From Anthonomus grandis grandis (taxonomy: Eukaryota; Arthropoda; Insecta; Coleoptera; Curculionidae), in NCBI RefSeq assembly GCF_022605725.1, contig NC_065552.1, forward strand, positions 33,057,879-33,121,878: 64,000 nt of DNA, written 5' to 3'. Positions 10,860-22,930 of this stretch are shown one piece after another. The first letter of the stretch is position 1. Every line of letters begins with the position of its first letter. The translations under genes were made by a program, and so were the position numbers. The notes under the pieces were generated by a model, which worked only from the letters and a program-made list of their open reading frames with translations, had not been told where the DNA came from and did not search any database.

Positions 10860-12020
10860 CGTAGAAGAGTCGTACAGTCAGGCAAACTTCACCCTTAATC
10901 CTGAAAAACTGTACTCATTCCGTTTACGGACAGAAGAAAGATGGAGGATCTGGTCAATCCAACTCTCTTCTCTAAACGTCTGCAATTTATAACCAACTTA
11001 GAATCCGCATATTGATTACCCAACAAATAAAAGCAGAATGGCGTCGATGGCCAGAAAACTAGCAGTAGGAAGGACTTTACCTCACATAGTACAATGGCTG
11101 TACAATACTGTGCTAAGACCCAAATTTATCTATGGCGCAACTACTTTCGGTGGCCAAAAGTTGAACAAACCAGAGCAAGAACAACTATCAAAGACTTGCA
11201 TTGTCTGTGCATAACAGGAGCACTGGGTACTGCTCCCATGACAACCCCGCTAAACCTCCCATTACTCAATATCATTGTTAAGGAAGATCCTAGAATGGGG
11301 ATATAAAGACACAATATTAAACTCACTCTTAGAGAGTGGTGACAGTATGACAAGCAAAATCAGCATGAATAAATCGTTCCTAATCCAGCTAAACTGGGAG
11401 GATAAAACGAGACAATCATTAACTCAAAACAATAAGTTAGTGTGGTATAGAGACGGATCAAAGATGGCTAGTGGAACAGGAGCGAGAATATATGGCCTTA
11501 ACCCGAGAGTCAACTTGTTTGCATCACTCGGCCATCATACCACAGTATTCCAAGCAGAAATTCGTGCTATAGAGACGTGCCTAAGGGAAAACTTGGGGAA
11601 AGAGGTAATTTCAACAAGTCTCAATAAATGCTCAAACATCAGCTCCAATTTAGTTTGGCACTATTTACAATACCTTCTCAGTCTGGCAAAGCGAAACAGG
11701 ATAACCCTTGCCTTGGTGCCAGGATATACAAGCATGGAAGGCAATAAAAAAGCAGACTCCATAGCAAGGCGAAGATCTCTAAAACCATTCATATGCCCTG
11801 AACCGGTATTTGGCATAACAAAAACCTCGGTCCGTTGCAGTCTCGGTCAAGTGGACTAAAGAGACGAAAACTACTGTGGCTGAATGATAGCAAAACAATG
11901 CTGAAAGATCCATCAGGTACTTTTACTTGCGACATACTAAAGCTCAGCAAAAGCCAACTCAGAATAGTGACTGGACTACTCACTAGGCATAGCATACTGA
12001 TAAAACATCTGCTTATACTA
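10860..12020 (+). pseudogene. I/Jockey-like LINE: RT thumb and RNase H relic
   Basis: The plus strand holds the end of a LINE ORF2: an RT thumb segment (MASMARKLAVGRTLPHIVQW, then LRPKFIYGATTF) followed by an RNase H domain in the frame 11275-11859. RNase H landmarks are WYRDGSKMASGTGA (the DGS/DGSK active-site strand), FQAEIRAIETC (catalytic Glu), and LALVPGYTSMEGNKKADSIA (the PGH.G..GNE.AD region, with His lost). Several stops and frameshifts occur between about 10930 and 11280 and after 11860. It is 5' truncated, and no poly(A) tail is visible. It is not functional. Confidence 0.75.
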
Positions 12021-12059
12021 TAATGCTTACATTATGACCCAATTTTGAAGTTCTGCAAG

Positions 12060-13000
12060 TAATACTGATGGGTATTGGAAATCATGTTGTCAATCAATTC
12101 TCTTGGACAGCATGTTGAAAATCCACCCGATCAATCACTAAGTGTAGGGCAGAGTCTGTTGATTTCTCTGGAATGTATGCCTTGGTTAGCATCAAGCAGT
12201 TTTGGAAGATTATATCTTTCGCACAGTCTTTCCATGGATTTCAAGCAAAAGAATGAAAGGCTAATAGAGCGATAAGCTTTGGGAGTTATATAGTCCGTCC
12301 TCCCTGGTTTAGCAAGAAACCCAACTTTGACTTCTCTTAATGCCTTAGGGATGTATCTTAGTGCCAAAACGTTTTGTACATTCCCACCAGGTGCGGCAAT
12401 AACAGTTTCAGGCCTCACTGAAGTAGTAGTGCTGGATAGATGTCGTCAGGTGCTGAGATTTAAAGGGAGACAAACAGGAGAGTGCCCAGTTTATTTTGTC
12501 CTTGTATATTATCCGACCAGCAAGTAGCTAATTCGCCTCCGAGGATAATTAAGGTAGCTATGTCTGATTCTTCGTAATTTTGGAGGTGGATTAAGAAAAG
12601 AGTGAAGCAAATAGTAGCTCTGTGCTTTCTTGGAGCTATTTCCCGGCATGGGTCTTTATTGAGAGCTTTTTAGAGTCTCGCAGTACCGGTTTAGTTGTCT
12701 ATGATCCCGCAGTACGTTCTCTATGTTTCTCTCTGCTTTTATCTTACAATCTTTTCATATTGTTTGAGGTGGCTATAACAAAGGTGCAAGTCCTTTGCTA
12801 TTTTGGTATTTATTTTTGCTTTATTGAAAGCATTTTTAACTTTACTTGAGGTTTTACCAGAGTTCTGGAAAACCTCGGTACCAGCTTCAGTGGGCATGAC
12901 TTTTGTAAGACTTTACGATGCAGGTTTAGCTACTAGTAGCATACTGTTCCAATTTCTGCTCATCATTGGGTGTTTTACCTACTACCGTTCGTAGAGCCTT
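12060..13000 (-). pseudogene. LINE reverse-transcriptase fragment, minus strand
   Basis: The frame 12418-12131 (95 residues) encodes the start of an I/Jockey-type RT palm: YIPKALREVKVGFLAKPGRT then PKAYRSISLSFFCLKSMERL. Above it, at about 13000-12420, broken frames continue the upstream part, including a PDDIYPALLQ segment. The catalytic YADD region is missing. It faces the plus-strand LINE relic at 10860-12020; the two carry complementary parts of the same kind of ORF2, so a single copy rearranged by inversion is possible, as are two separate insertions. Confidence 0.7.
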
Positions 13001-15159
13001 GACGAGTCAATTACTAATTTCGGTTTTTCAAGGGTCTCGATACAGTTACAGATACTAATACACATTTTTCAAATCAACCATCTCTTTAAAGTTTGGTCAC
13101 GTTTTTAATTAGGACCCTGTGTAAAAGGTTTCGATAATACTTCTGATGATGATACACTTGCTACCTATACCGTATGCTAAACAGTTGCTCACATATGAAA
13201 CAATCATTAAAAAAAAAAACATTGTTCCAAGTAACATTAAGTAGTGGTGGTTACTAAAACAAACAAAAGAACATTATAAATTTTTACCCACACACAGAAC
13301 TCCTATAAATTAAAAACTACTTACGTAGCGGCACCCATTTAAAAAAAGTAAGGGACAGACAGGTGATAGGATAGGATACATAAAACGTTATCCTTTATCG
13401 ACAAGAATGAAATACGACCCCAAAAGGACAATAGGTAAAATACTGGTATTCCGATGGGCTCGCGATTCGCTTTACGATTGGTTATACGAGGGAGTTATTA
13501 ATATTTATATAAGAAGCAGTTGTCAGAAAATTAGGTTTTAATATACGAGGTTGATTACGAATGATTGATGGTTTCAGTCACAATAGATTGGAATCAAATA
13601 CATGATGGCTGCAATACTGTTTATTATCTAATGAACCAGGATCGTGTTCCGTTGTATCCGGGGTGTGCATATTTCAAGCTGATGGCTTCATGATTATAAT
13701 AATAAATATAAGGAGGAAAGGGATACTCCTCAAGTCCGAAAACAGAGAAAGAAATAAATAAAGGTGGTATAATTTTTAATTAGTTTAATTCAAAAACAAA
13801 ATATCATAAGCAAGAATTTTGTTAAAAGGTAGAGGTGAATTGCGGTATTCCTAAACTTCAAAAAGGCATTTGTCTGAAATAATTGTTAATTCTTAAGAAA
13901 GTGAAACATGTAGTTTTATTGTTTTAACCAACCTTATATCTGTTAAATAAATAGAGATTCAACACTCTGTATATCTATAAATTGGTCGCGTGCCATCCAA
14001 TATCAGGTAGTAAAAATCTGGCTGTCATCAGGTAAAATAGAAGGGAAAATTCCCGTACCGTGATAAAAGGATTTAAAATCGATACAATGATTTACTGACC
14101 CTATTTCCAATAAGAAAGGCAAACAGGGGAACAGTTTGTGCAACAAATGGTGTACGTATACCGTCAATACTGCTATATTTGGATTCTATCCGTTAACGAA
14201 TTTTATTTGGATTTTCCAATCTTATTTGTTCAGTGATTTTTGTTACATGAGCACCTTGAAAATGTAATGCATCAATTCAATTTTTGATTTAAATATGGGT
14301 TTAGGATCATTTTAAATTACAAAAAGTATTTTCAGATTTTTTTAAAAAATAAAATGTAATTTCTTATTTGCAGTAAGAATCACATGAATTATATATCTAT
14401 AACTTCTCAAGGCGAGGAAAAAACCGAAACTCAAAAAATCAATCAATGTATACTAAAGGAACCTTTTTAGTCCATGACACCATCTATTTAGGCAAAATTT
14501 ATAGAGCAAATGAATAACTAATTACAAGATCAAGCAAAGAAGTGTCCTCATGTCACCTATGAACTCTTACACACGCCTTAATTGTATTTAATATTGTGAT
14601 AATAAAAGCTTTAAGGCTCATTAAATTAATCATCCAACCAATAACCATTATGGGTTAATCTAGCTTTTATGGCTACTCTAATGCTACGATCAATTAACAA
14701 ACTGTAACACCCTCTTATATATCACAATAAAGTCTGTGATAAAACGGATCCTAGTAAAAACTCTTACCAACTTTGCAATATATTTTTTTCACTTAATGCC
14801 ATTTATGGTTTTTAGCTCTGCAGGTAGAGCGGTATTATATTATTTATACCCTAAAGAAAGTCGAACAAAGGATTTGTGAAAATCTTTAAGAGAAGTAGCT
14901 ATTCTAAAAATAATATTGGGTCATGTTTATTCAATATTCAATACTGACTAATAGAGGATTACTTCAGGATTCCTTACCGCTGTTGGGTATCATGTTTATT
15001 TAATACTGAATACAGCAGCTTTACTCCAGGTTTCCATAATGAATATGAAGTTTTAATAATCGGCAGATAAATTGATAGATTTGGAGAATCTAAATAAGGA
15101 AATACACAAGTTTTTGGTGTCTTTAGAGACAGGTAAATATATTTATTGTCGCCCTATTA
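13001..15159. other. AT-rich non-genic stretch
   Basis: No protein family, RNA gene or clear transposon end is recognised in this 2.1 kb. The only internal structure noticed is a diverged local duplication: ATGTTTATTCAATATTCAAT near 14923 and ATGTTTATTTAATACTGAAT near 14991, each followed by a CAGGATTCC/CAGGTTTCC-like segment. Confidence 0.3.
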
Positions 15160-15663
15160 GCGTATCATCCCTTTGTTCACCTTAGGGAGATCAACACACT
15201 TAGTGATAAGGCGAGTGGACCACAAAAAGTCGACCGTGTGTGTATTTATTGATATCGAAAAAGTGTTTGACAAAATAAAATCTTCTAGAAAATAGTCCAG
15301 TCGATAAAAACCAGAAACACTCCAGACACGATGATCCGGTGGATTAACATGTGCACGACGTCAAAATCAAGGGTGCTATCATCCGCCTGAATAATCACTA
15401 CCTCCACACAACAGCTTATGTAGATGACTTACTTATTTTGCAAACGGGTAATTTTGAACAATTGCTTTTCGAGCGTATTCAGGCAGTTCAAATGGTGTGC
15501 AAAACATTCCCTATGTATTAACTCCAAGAAGTGTGGCATATTGCTATTAACCAAAAAGAGGAAAATAAGATTCCTTCTAGCATTCAAACTATTAGGCAAC
15601 TTGATAAGTCAGAATTAAAGTACTTAGGTGTGACACTCAATAGCAAACTGAGTTGAAACTCTA
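15160..15663 (+). pseudogene. LINE RT fragment, left part of interrupted copy
   Basis: Broken frames read as an I/Jockey-type reverse transcriptase: a VCVYIDIEKVFDK segment (the first catalytic Asp strand), then TAYVDDLLILQTG in shifted frame (the YxDD box, clear as TATGTAGATGACTTACTTATT near 15417), then ELKYLGVTLNSKLSW just before 15660. The reading is cut exactly inside the thumb by an inverted-repeat element (15664-16464) and resumes at 16466 with ALHYKAKKAYLSYEQCRR-like code. Confidence 0.75.
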
Positions 15664-16464
15664 AAGCTGCATCCCCACTGAGTCGACACTGTCGATCGTC
15701 GTTTTCGACTTGGTTTTCGACTACGTGGCAATCGACAAAATTAATCGATCGACATGTCGACTGGTTTTCCATTGATTGTCGGTAAACACGAAAGAGCAGT
15801 CGGTCGAATTTAGTGTGTGGACGTGTTTTTTGACGTTCGACATTTGACAAACTGAAACTGTAGGGCTCAGTGACGTTTTGCCTTGTTGACATTGTAGCTC
15901 GTAGCCGTATTTTCCGTTGGAGTAATGGAATGGAAACAAAATAAAGTCATAGCTGCTGAGGCATACAAACTAAAAAGAAATCTATGGAATTCTAAAACTG
16001 GAAGCTATGAGAACAGAAACTTGAGGCACGATGCCCTTATGAAAATTGCTAAAGAATGTCAAGTCTAGAAGCAAGCGGTAGAGCAAAAAATTAGAAATCT
16101 TCAGATTCAATTTTCAAGAGAATTAAAAAAAAGGAGAGCAAGAAATCTGGCTCTGGTACGAAGAATTTGTATGAAAGTCAATGGTTTGATTTTGAAAGTA
16201 TGAAATTCTTACAAGGCAAAAATAAGCCCAGAAAGATGTTGGATTCAGAGGTACGTATACTTTGAGAACTAGCTATGTTTTTAGGTTTGAAAACGAATCT
16301 TTGTACACCAGCGAGACATATTGGTGAACTGAGCCGAAGACCAGGTCAACATCATCTTTATCAGACCTGTTTATGTTGACAAACATTTCTGTCAAATCTG
16401 GTGTGGACGAACGTAATTTTGTCCTTTGTCGTTCAACAGTGTCGACTCAGTGAGGACGCAGCTT
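15664..16464 (+). mobile_element. 801-bp inverted-repeat element with MADF domain, nested in LINE
   Basis: The ends AAGCTGCATCCCCACTGAGT and, inverted, AAGCTGCGTCCTCACTGAGT match over about 30 bp (continuing into CGACACTGT) and are flanked by TA on both sides. The interior has many GTCGA/TCGAC motifs near the left end and a MADF-domain frame. A TA duplication with a MADF-like DNA-binding protein fits the PIF/Harbinger-ISL2EU or Tc1 groups; no transposase catalytic region is present, so it must have depended on a helper. It interrupts LINE coding sequence at 15663/16466. Confidence 0.7.
15925..16260 (+). pseudogene. MADF-domain protein relic inside the 801-bp element
   Basis: From ATG 15925 the frame gives a MADF (Myb/SANT-like) fold start: VIAAEAYKLKRNLWNSKTGS, then NRNLRHDALMKIAKECQV, with the conserved Trp and LW of the first helix. 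A TAG at 16066-16068 interrupts it, after which EQKIRNLQIQFSRELKKRRA continues in the same frame before a shift. In PIF/Harbinger transposons a MADF/Myb-like protein binds the element ends and helps bring the transposase into the nucleus. This copy is broken and has no partner gene here. Confidence 0.65.
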
Positions 16465-16465
16465 T

Positions 16466-17720
16466 ACATTACAAAGCAAAAGAAAGCATATTTATCTTAC
16501 GAGCAGTGTAGGCGCATAAATGGCAAGATTTGGGAATTCTCCGCATGTGGATACTATAAGACCTATGCTAACGTACGATGCTATTGTCTGGGGCCACAAA
16601 GTGGATCAGGTTACAGTTCGTCGAAAACTACACTACTTGTTCAAAGAATGACTTGCCCCAACACCACGGGAGCAATGAGAACCACATTGATCTAAGTTTT
16701 GGAAGTCATTCTGTGTCTGACGCCTCTGGACATATATGACCAGGAGGTGGCTCTACTCAGAATGATGCGCTTCCGCTCTACTTGAATGGACATGAGTGCG
16801 AGAAAAGGCATGCTCTGGCAAAAAGCAAGAAACTTGTTTCCTTTACTGGAGGTTCGAGTTGACCTTGCCTCACCAATATCTGCTTTTAGCAAACCATACA
16901 CAATCAACATAAAGTGCATTGGAACCAATCAGATAGCCTATTACTAATATCTATTCGGACGGTTTCAAAACTAAAATAGGTTCGGGCTGCAGCGTATACT
17001 CCAAAAACCTTCCACTGAACACAATGTTAGCATTACGTACGAGGCCAAGTATCTTTTGAAGCGAAATATATGGCCTAACCCTGGCGGCAGAATAAATAAT
17101 TGGAAGCAACGCTACTGATAAAACGATGATTATCCAAAGACTGCAAGCAGGCAGTTACCACGTTTCATGTCTAGGAATTAGTGTGTGGTCTAATTATCAC
17201 TACTAAAGATCTAGATAAAACAAGTCAGCTGGATCAAGGGAAGTTGGACCTCTGAATCCCTGGCAGTTGCTCTTTACCCAATGGATGGAGCCCTTCGTGG
17301 GTCTGGCCATGGGAAATATGAAAGAGCTAATGAAATCAGAGTCTCACACGCTTTTAAAAAAGCGGTGAGATGATACTAAAGGCTGCAATTTGTCCAAGGA
17401 GCTTCTCAGCTACCGGAAAACGTGGAAGCATTCCGCAAATTGTCTCTGACGAAATGGATAGTATGTCTTATATAAGGTATCTTAACTGGTTACTGTCAAT
17501 TAAATAGCAACATTTTTAAAATGAACTTCAGCACTCTGCAGGGCATGCAAATATGAAGACGAGATAACGGAGCATATACTTTGCAATTAATTGGTCTCCT
17601 CAGTACCTATCAGCTTTTTAGGCGTATTCCACCATTGCCACATCACTCAAGTAGACCAAAGTGTCTCTTGGCGACATTGTGGTGCTCGTTGATTCGCTGG
17701 GCTGGATATCGAGTTAAGGG
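16466..17720 (+). pseudogene. LINE relic, right part: RT thumb, RNase H, zinc-knuckle end
   Basis: This continues the LINE interrupted at 15663. The frame 16426-16695 gives KKAYLSYEQCRRINGKIWEF, and then, frameshifted, a YDAIVWGHK-like strand. From about 16940 an RNase H relic follows (IYSDGFKTKIGSGCSVYSKN with the active-site SDGF), and near 17540 the C-terminal CCHC-like CRACKYEDEITEHILCN. Stops are frequent throughout. The order RT, RNase H, Cys/His end matches I/R1/Jockey-group ORF2. Confidence 0.7.
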
Positions 17721-20700
17721 AAAAGTACCCTACTCCTGTAACGGAGATGCACAATGGGTTTAAGTGCAGTGGTGCTTGCATCGCCCTCTCAGGATCTCAG
17801 GCATTGTATCTGTATACAATGCAAGCATGTTTTTTTTTCTTCCTCGTGGGGTGGCTTAGCGATAAAGAAGACAATGACCAATTTCTTTGCAAAATGTTAG
17901 GGTTCGTCGGAACAAAGGCATGCCTATTTTAAGGAAGGGGATGTCTTCCTATTTCGTTTTCTAAATCCATGTCTTTTTTTCAGTAAAGTTTTTATTCAAA
18001 ATTGCTGATGTTTGTTGTTGTAAAGTCAAATAATATATTTTTGTGTGAAATTCAGGAACAATTTTAAGAATTAACTGTGAGATTAGTTTTAAAGAAAAGC
18101 CTCTTGCCTACAGAAGGAATTAGCTATAGATAGATGCCTAATAAGTGGTTATTTAGGAATATTTAAGAAAATTTATTTTTTTTGCCAAATGGTCTTTATT
18201 CTTCCTTGACTTTGTTCCACCTCCACCTCACTCACTATCGAAATATGCAGGCTATTAATTTTCACCATGTTATGACTTTAAATAAATACATCCCTTTTTG
18301 AGTATTACTTTCATAAATCATGCGGATATATTTAAGCATTTCGTTCTATAATACGACGATACTTTTGAGATACTCAGAGTAACCATAATACAATAATTAA
18401 CATCACCATACATTTGTCTGAAAGATTTTTTACTTTTCTAACACCACGCAATTTCTTTAAAACCGCATGTGAATTCACCTTTAGATACAAGAAACAGTTT
18501 ACCTGACATTATGAAAGAAGGATGTACATAGGGGTTTCGAGATATATAGATAAATTAATAATACGGGGAGGAAGGTACATAATGGGCATATGGTCATGTG
18601 GTTAATATATATAATATGTAGACTTGGTCGAGAAGATACAGGGTATTACAAATTAGTAGGTCAATCTGTTAATTATAGTTTTTTATTATGAATTTTACAC
18701 TTTTTTTTATATCTTTAATATAAAAAGGTGGGTTGGTTGTGGTTGAGGTAACTGTTCTATTTCTTGTAAAGTCGATTTCTGAGGTATAAAAGTTAATTTG
18801 TACAGCAACTGTATAGAATAGTTGTAGAACTAAACTTGGGGCCTTTGAGTAGCGATTTGCCTAATTCATTCAATTTTTGATAAATGTTCGTTTCCTATTA
18901 TAATATTAATTGACTTAATTGTCTTCCAATTTAATAATGTGCGTACTTTATATTAAAACAAAAAGCAACCTGGATTTATTTAGTATTGTTTTAATGTTTC
19001 CCTGCGAATGTTCTTGAAATAATTGCGCGTCTTGTGCCACAATCGACACCCAGAGGAAAAGAAACAATCGCCGTAAATAACAATAAAGAATCAACTAATT
19101 AAATACCTTATACCATGTAAGAACGGAATTATGGGCCCGTATTCATAGCGTTCCGTTGTCGGTCTTAAATGAGTATCGTGGCCTTTTCCCCCATATACGG
19201 GCAAATTGCCAGGGGACGAAGTTCACACCCACAGTGAAAAACTTAAGGAAAAAGGGCAAAACAGTAAGTGGAATCTTATCTGTTGATGAATGTTTTAGAC
19301 GTTTTCCAAGTGCCAGCCATTAAGTTGTAACATTAATCCTTGATAGTTGATTGATATCAGACATGACAAATATTTCTTAAAAAGCAATAAATCCTATTTA
19401 GTTTTAAAACGAGCTTTATGACCCCAGCCTGAAGAGAGATAAAGAATGTGTAATACTAGTAGTGTTCTAAGGAGGGAATATTCTCAGCCAGAAAACTGTC
19501 AGCTAATTTTTTTGTTCTATTACATCACATTTGCAGAAATTGAAATAAGCATAAACATTAGAGAAGAAAGTGGGCATAACGGACAAATCACTATATATCA
19601 AAGTTATCACTAAATACCGTGAAAATGTGCATAGTTCTGTTTTTTTGTCCTCAGAATTACTATAGGCATGGACAACAAATTTTGATGTAGCAATAACAAT
19701 TGAAAAATTAAAATAAATAAACAAAATAATAGAGAACAGCTGATCCTGCGCACGGGGTGCCTTCGCTACCACGTGCGAACTGCGCAAGCGAAACGTTAAA
19801 TACTAGATGTAATGCGTCGTAACCAATACACATTATTACAAATCTATGGATTGTCAATAATGTGATAATCCCGCAATTTTAGACAAAATCCCCAAATTTT
19901 AACGAGTAACTGTGAGCGTCGAATTTCGAAGTAGCCGGAGATTCCCATAAGCCATTAGGTTAATCTTAGTATTAATTAGGAAGTTTTTATTATTTTTTAA
20001 TTTTCTCCTGATATATATGTAGTTCGAAAAATATAAAAAATATACGTTTTTAATTTTTTAAATTATCTTTAAAAATAAAAAAGTGATTGCCCTCCAAAGT
20101 TTGAGATGCCATGGTAGTTCGATGACGTCACAATACACAACTTATTTGACCTTGAGACAGGCGTCCGTTTAAATCTGTGCAATTCTTAACCGTTGCGGGG
20201 CGATTTTTGTTGCGTTTTGTGTACTGTGACGTCACGCGGGGTTTTAGCTTGGCGCTTAAGGAATTGAGTAAGTTTGTCAGTTTTGTAGGTAACAAAACAT
20301 TAAAAAAAAAAATTAAAAGAGTATTAAATATGTAGAAATCACATGATATTTCTGACAATTCTTCTGGAAACTTCCTAATTGTTTTCGTGCTATATTTGGA
20401 GGAAGACACGGAAATTCAAGTAGTTGTAACGCATGCAAATGTTTAAAAAATTGACACGCGATGTAACAAAGTAAAGCAAAATTTGCTCCAAAACCTAAGA
20501 ACAAAATCGACCGAGCATAAAAAAATCCTTCGCACCAAAACATTAAACCAGGATGAGCTAATAATAAAAATACATTTTGAATCTTAGGACGAGGACTCAG
20601 ATTCCTCACCCTCTTTTTCAGATTAGATCACCACATCAAGGAAAAAATTCCATTTTTTATGTTGTTTAATCAAAAACCTTTTATGTCTTTCTATTGTTTT

Positions 20701-20890
20701 TGTATTTTCTATGTATGAAAAACACTGTTGGCTCTTCTCATAATTTTATCTATAATTTCATGATTCTTAAAATACCCTATATCATCTTTAAATGAGATCA
20801 AAGAGTTCATTATTAAGAAATTCTCACACATTCCTAGTATTTTCGTGGGTACTACTTTTCTAATGATTATACAGCAGCAAATTTAAGAAT
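17721..20890. other. Non-genic AT-rich stretch
   Basis: No protein family or RNA gene is recognised in about 3.2 kb. The open frames here (for example on the minus strand at 19503-19787, 20128-20409 and 20313-20609) are AT-rich, lack recognisable motifs and are probably chance. Confidence 0.3.
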
Positions 20891-20899
20891 AGTGAATTT

Positions 20900-21010
20900 T
20901 TGAAGTTATTCAGGACAGAGGGGGACAGATATGTATCTGTGAAGGTCATTTGGACCTTAAGGTCGTGTTTAATTTTTTTTTTAATGGAAAACCCTATTTT
21001 TTATACCAGA
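20900..21010 (+). repeat. Diverged single copy of the 21.5-kb foldback arm
   Basis: GAAGTTATTCAGGACAGAGG, then ATGTATCTGTGAAGGTCATTT, and further on AGATTCGAAAAGAGCGGG correspond, in order, to the arm found inverted at 21420-21575 and direct at 21775-21860. This shows that the foldback arm is a dispersed family and not a unique palindrome. Confidence 0.55.
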
Positions 21011-21454
21011 TTCGAAAAGAGCGGGAAATTTTACGTTTATCTTTATTATAACCTTGAGCTTAAATTAAACAAAGCTGTTTATAATGGTTTTTGTTTTATT
21101 TAAACATTTAAAAAATACTTTAGCAGGTAGATCAAGTTCAAAAGTTTTAATAACATTAACCATCTTGACCTTCAGGTCAATTATCAAGGTCATTTTCAGG
21201 TTCAAGTAATATCATTCATTCAGGAACAACGACGTGAACACGTAGTAACTTCTGTTGCTTAACGAAGTTTCTCTTGGAATCTCGGCGCATGCGTCATGAC
21301 TCCGATCTTGAATGTTGTCTCTTGTCGTTGTTGAAAATCTGGAGACGTCATATCGGGTCAGTTTATAGGCCAGTTTTAATTTGACCTTTTCAAGGTTACG
21401 ATAACAAAGTTTGATATATCATTTTAAACGTAAAATGTCTCGCTCTTTTTGAAT

Positions 21455-21636
21455 CCGCTACAAAAATAGGGCCTCAATTAAACAAATTATTCCGACCTTG
21501 AAAAACGACCTCGAAATCAAAATGACCTCCACAGATACATGCCTCCCTCTATCCTGAATAACTCTGGTATCAAACAAACTTTTTTCTGTATCTCGGTTAC
21601 TTTATTTAATTACCGAGCAACTTGTTGTGTAGATAC

Positions 21637-21679
<43 letters not shown>

Positions 21680-21869
21680 GAGCAACTTGTTGTGTAGATA
21701 CCACTAGATATATATATATATCTAGTGGTAATTAAATAAAGTAACCGAGATACAGAAAAAAGTTTGTTTGATACCAGAGTTATTCAGGATAGAGGGAGGC
21801 ATGTATCTGTGGAGGTCATTTTGATTTCGAGGTCGTTTTTCAAGGTCGGAATAATTTGTTTAATTGAAG

Positions 21870-21880
<11 letters not shown>
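21455..21880. repeat. Large inverted repeat (foldback) around AT microsatellites
   Basis: Bases from about 21470 to 21615 are the reverse complement of about 21730-21875. Matching landmarks in the left arm are AAACAAATTATTCCGACCTT, AGATACATGCCTCCCTCTAT and TGTATCTCGGTTACTTTATT. The loop contains AT runs and a direct duplication of TACCGAGCAACTTGTTGTGT (21616 and 21677). A further AT microsatellite of about 55 bases follows at 21871-21926. The arms are nearly identical, suggesting recent origin or gene conversion. It could be a MITE pair or a hairpin-forming duplication. Confidence 0.8.
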
Positions 21881-21928
<48 letters not shown>

Positions 21929-22930
21929 AGGAGTGGTAATATCAAAGGAAGAGTGAACCCTTCTAATAACTCCAATCAGCAAAGCGACCAATGTATCTAA
22001 CTGAATAGTAGATTCAGAAAATTAAAATATTTATAAACATCTGACAACAAAAATTGGTAAAACAAGAACAATTGAAATGTATGGATTGAGATCACATACA
22101 TATTTTGATGTAGCCTCTCTAACAATAAAATCGTCATTAGATTTAAATTTTTCTCAAGTTTCGTTCTATAAGCCGGAAGTGTTTGTGTTTATGTATCATG
22201 CAAACTGTTTCCAGAATAAATAACGAGGTTAGTGTGGACTTTGGATTTAAATACAAGGTCGGCATAAGCTTTGATTATCTGTGGCATATACATTAAATTT
22301 TCTGAAGGGTCGTAGCAAATACTGGTAGGTCTGACCCCTAAAGGAAACCGATCATTGTCCAGGGAACCGATATTAATTTTTTTGAAAACATGATACCATT
22401 CTATGATCCAACTGAAGGCCATCAATATCCCGACCAACAAGAGAATGCAATGAAATTCCACAATATTTATTTTGCCAACATCAAGTCAGCATTTATTTGT
22501 TTTTATCCGTTTATTTATCATATTAGACTTCAGGCAAATCAGGAGATATGATGCTATGAGACTCAACAAAGACTGGTAAACCAACCTCCCACATCAAAGA
22601 TTCAGAGGCAGAGCCTTAGCTAAAGAGAGAATTATGTTTTCCCGATTCCCTGCTTACTGAGAAGTGAAATGCAATATGCTGGACATCTCTCTTAATTTTT
22701 GTCGGACGGTAGTTAATGGAAGGGAAGAAGAATTATCTGTAGCTACCATTCTTTTGACTTAATGTCCAACTTATGACTTAACCTTGTTACTGCAAGTTAA
22801 TACGATGATTTTTCCACCCCTTCCTTTATATTATGGTGAGTCTGTCTGCGTTCAGTTCAACCCGTCAATTTAGATTTTTCCAATACAGTTTCTAGTAAGC
22901 ATTTTGAAAAATATATAAACAGCTTCGACA

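Noticed and set aside
12622..12994. Hydrophobic plus-strand frames suggesting a membrane protein
   Set aside because: They are antisense to the minus-strand LINE RT relic; the hydrophobicity comes from the T-rich complement.
10860..13000. Classic LINE twin-priming inversion
   Set aside because: The 3' part lies to the left of the inverted 5' part, the opposite of the usual twin-priming layout; two insertions or a later inversion are as likely.
14810..14850. Possible tRNA (GGTAGAGCGG resembles a D-arm/A-box)
   Set aside because: No matching B-box, anticodon arm or acceptor stem around it.
20128..20609. Overlapping minus-strand frames of 93-98 codons
   Set aside because: AT-rich, overlapping, no conserved motifs.
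22189..22461. Minus-strand 90-codon frame with a hydrophobic start
   Set aside because: Looks like a signal-anchor by chance; no homologous family, splice signals or neighbours support it.
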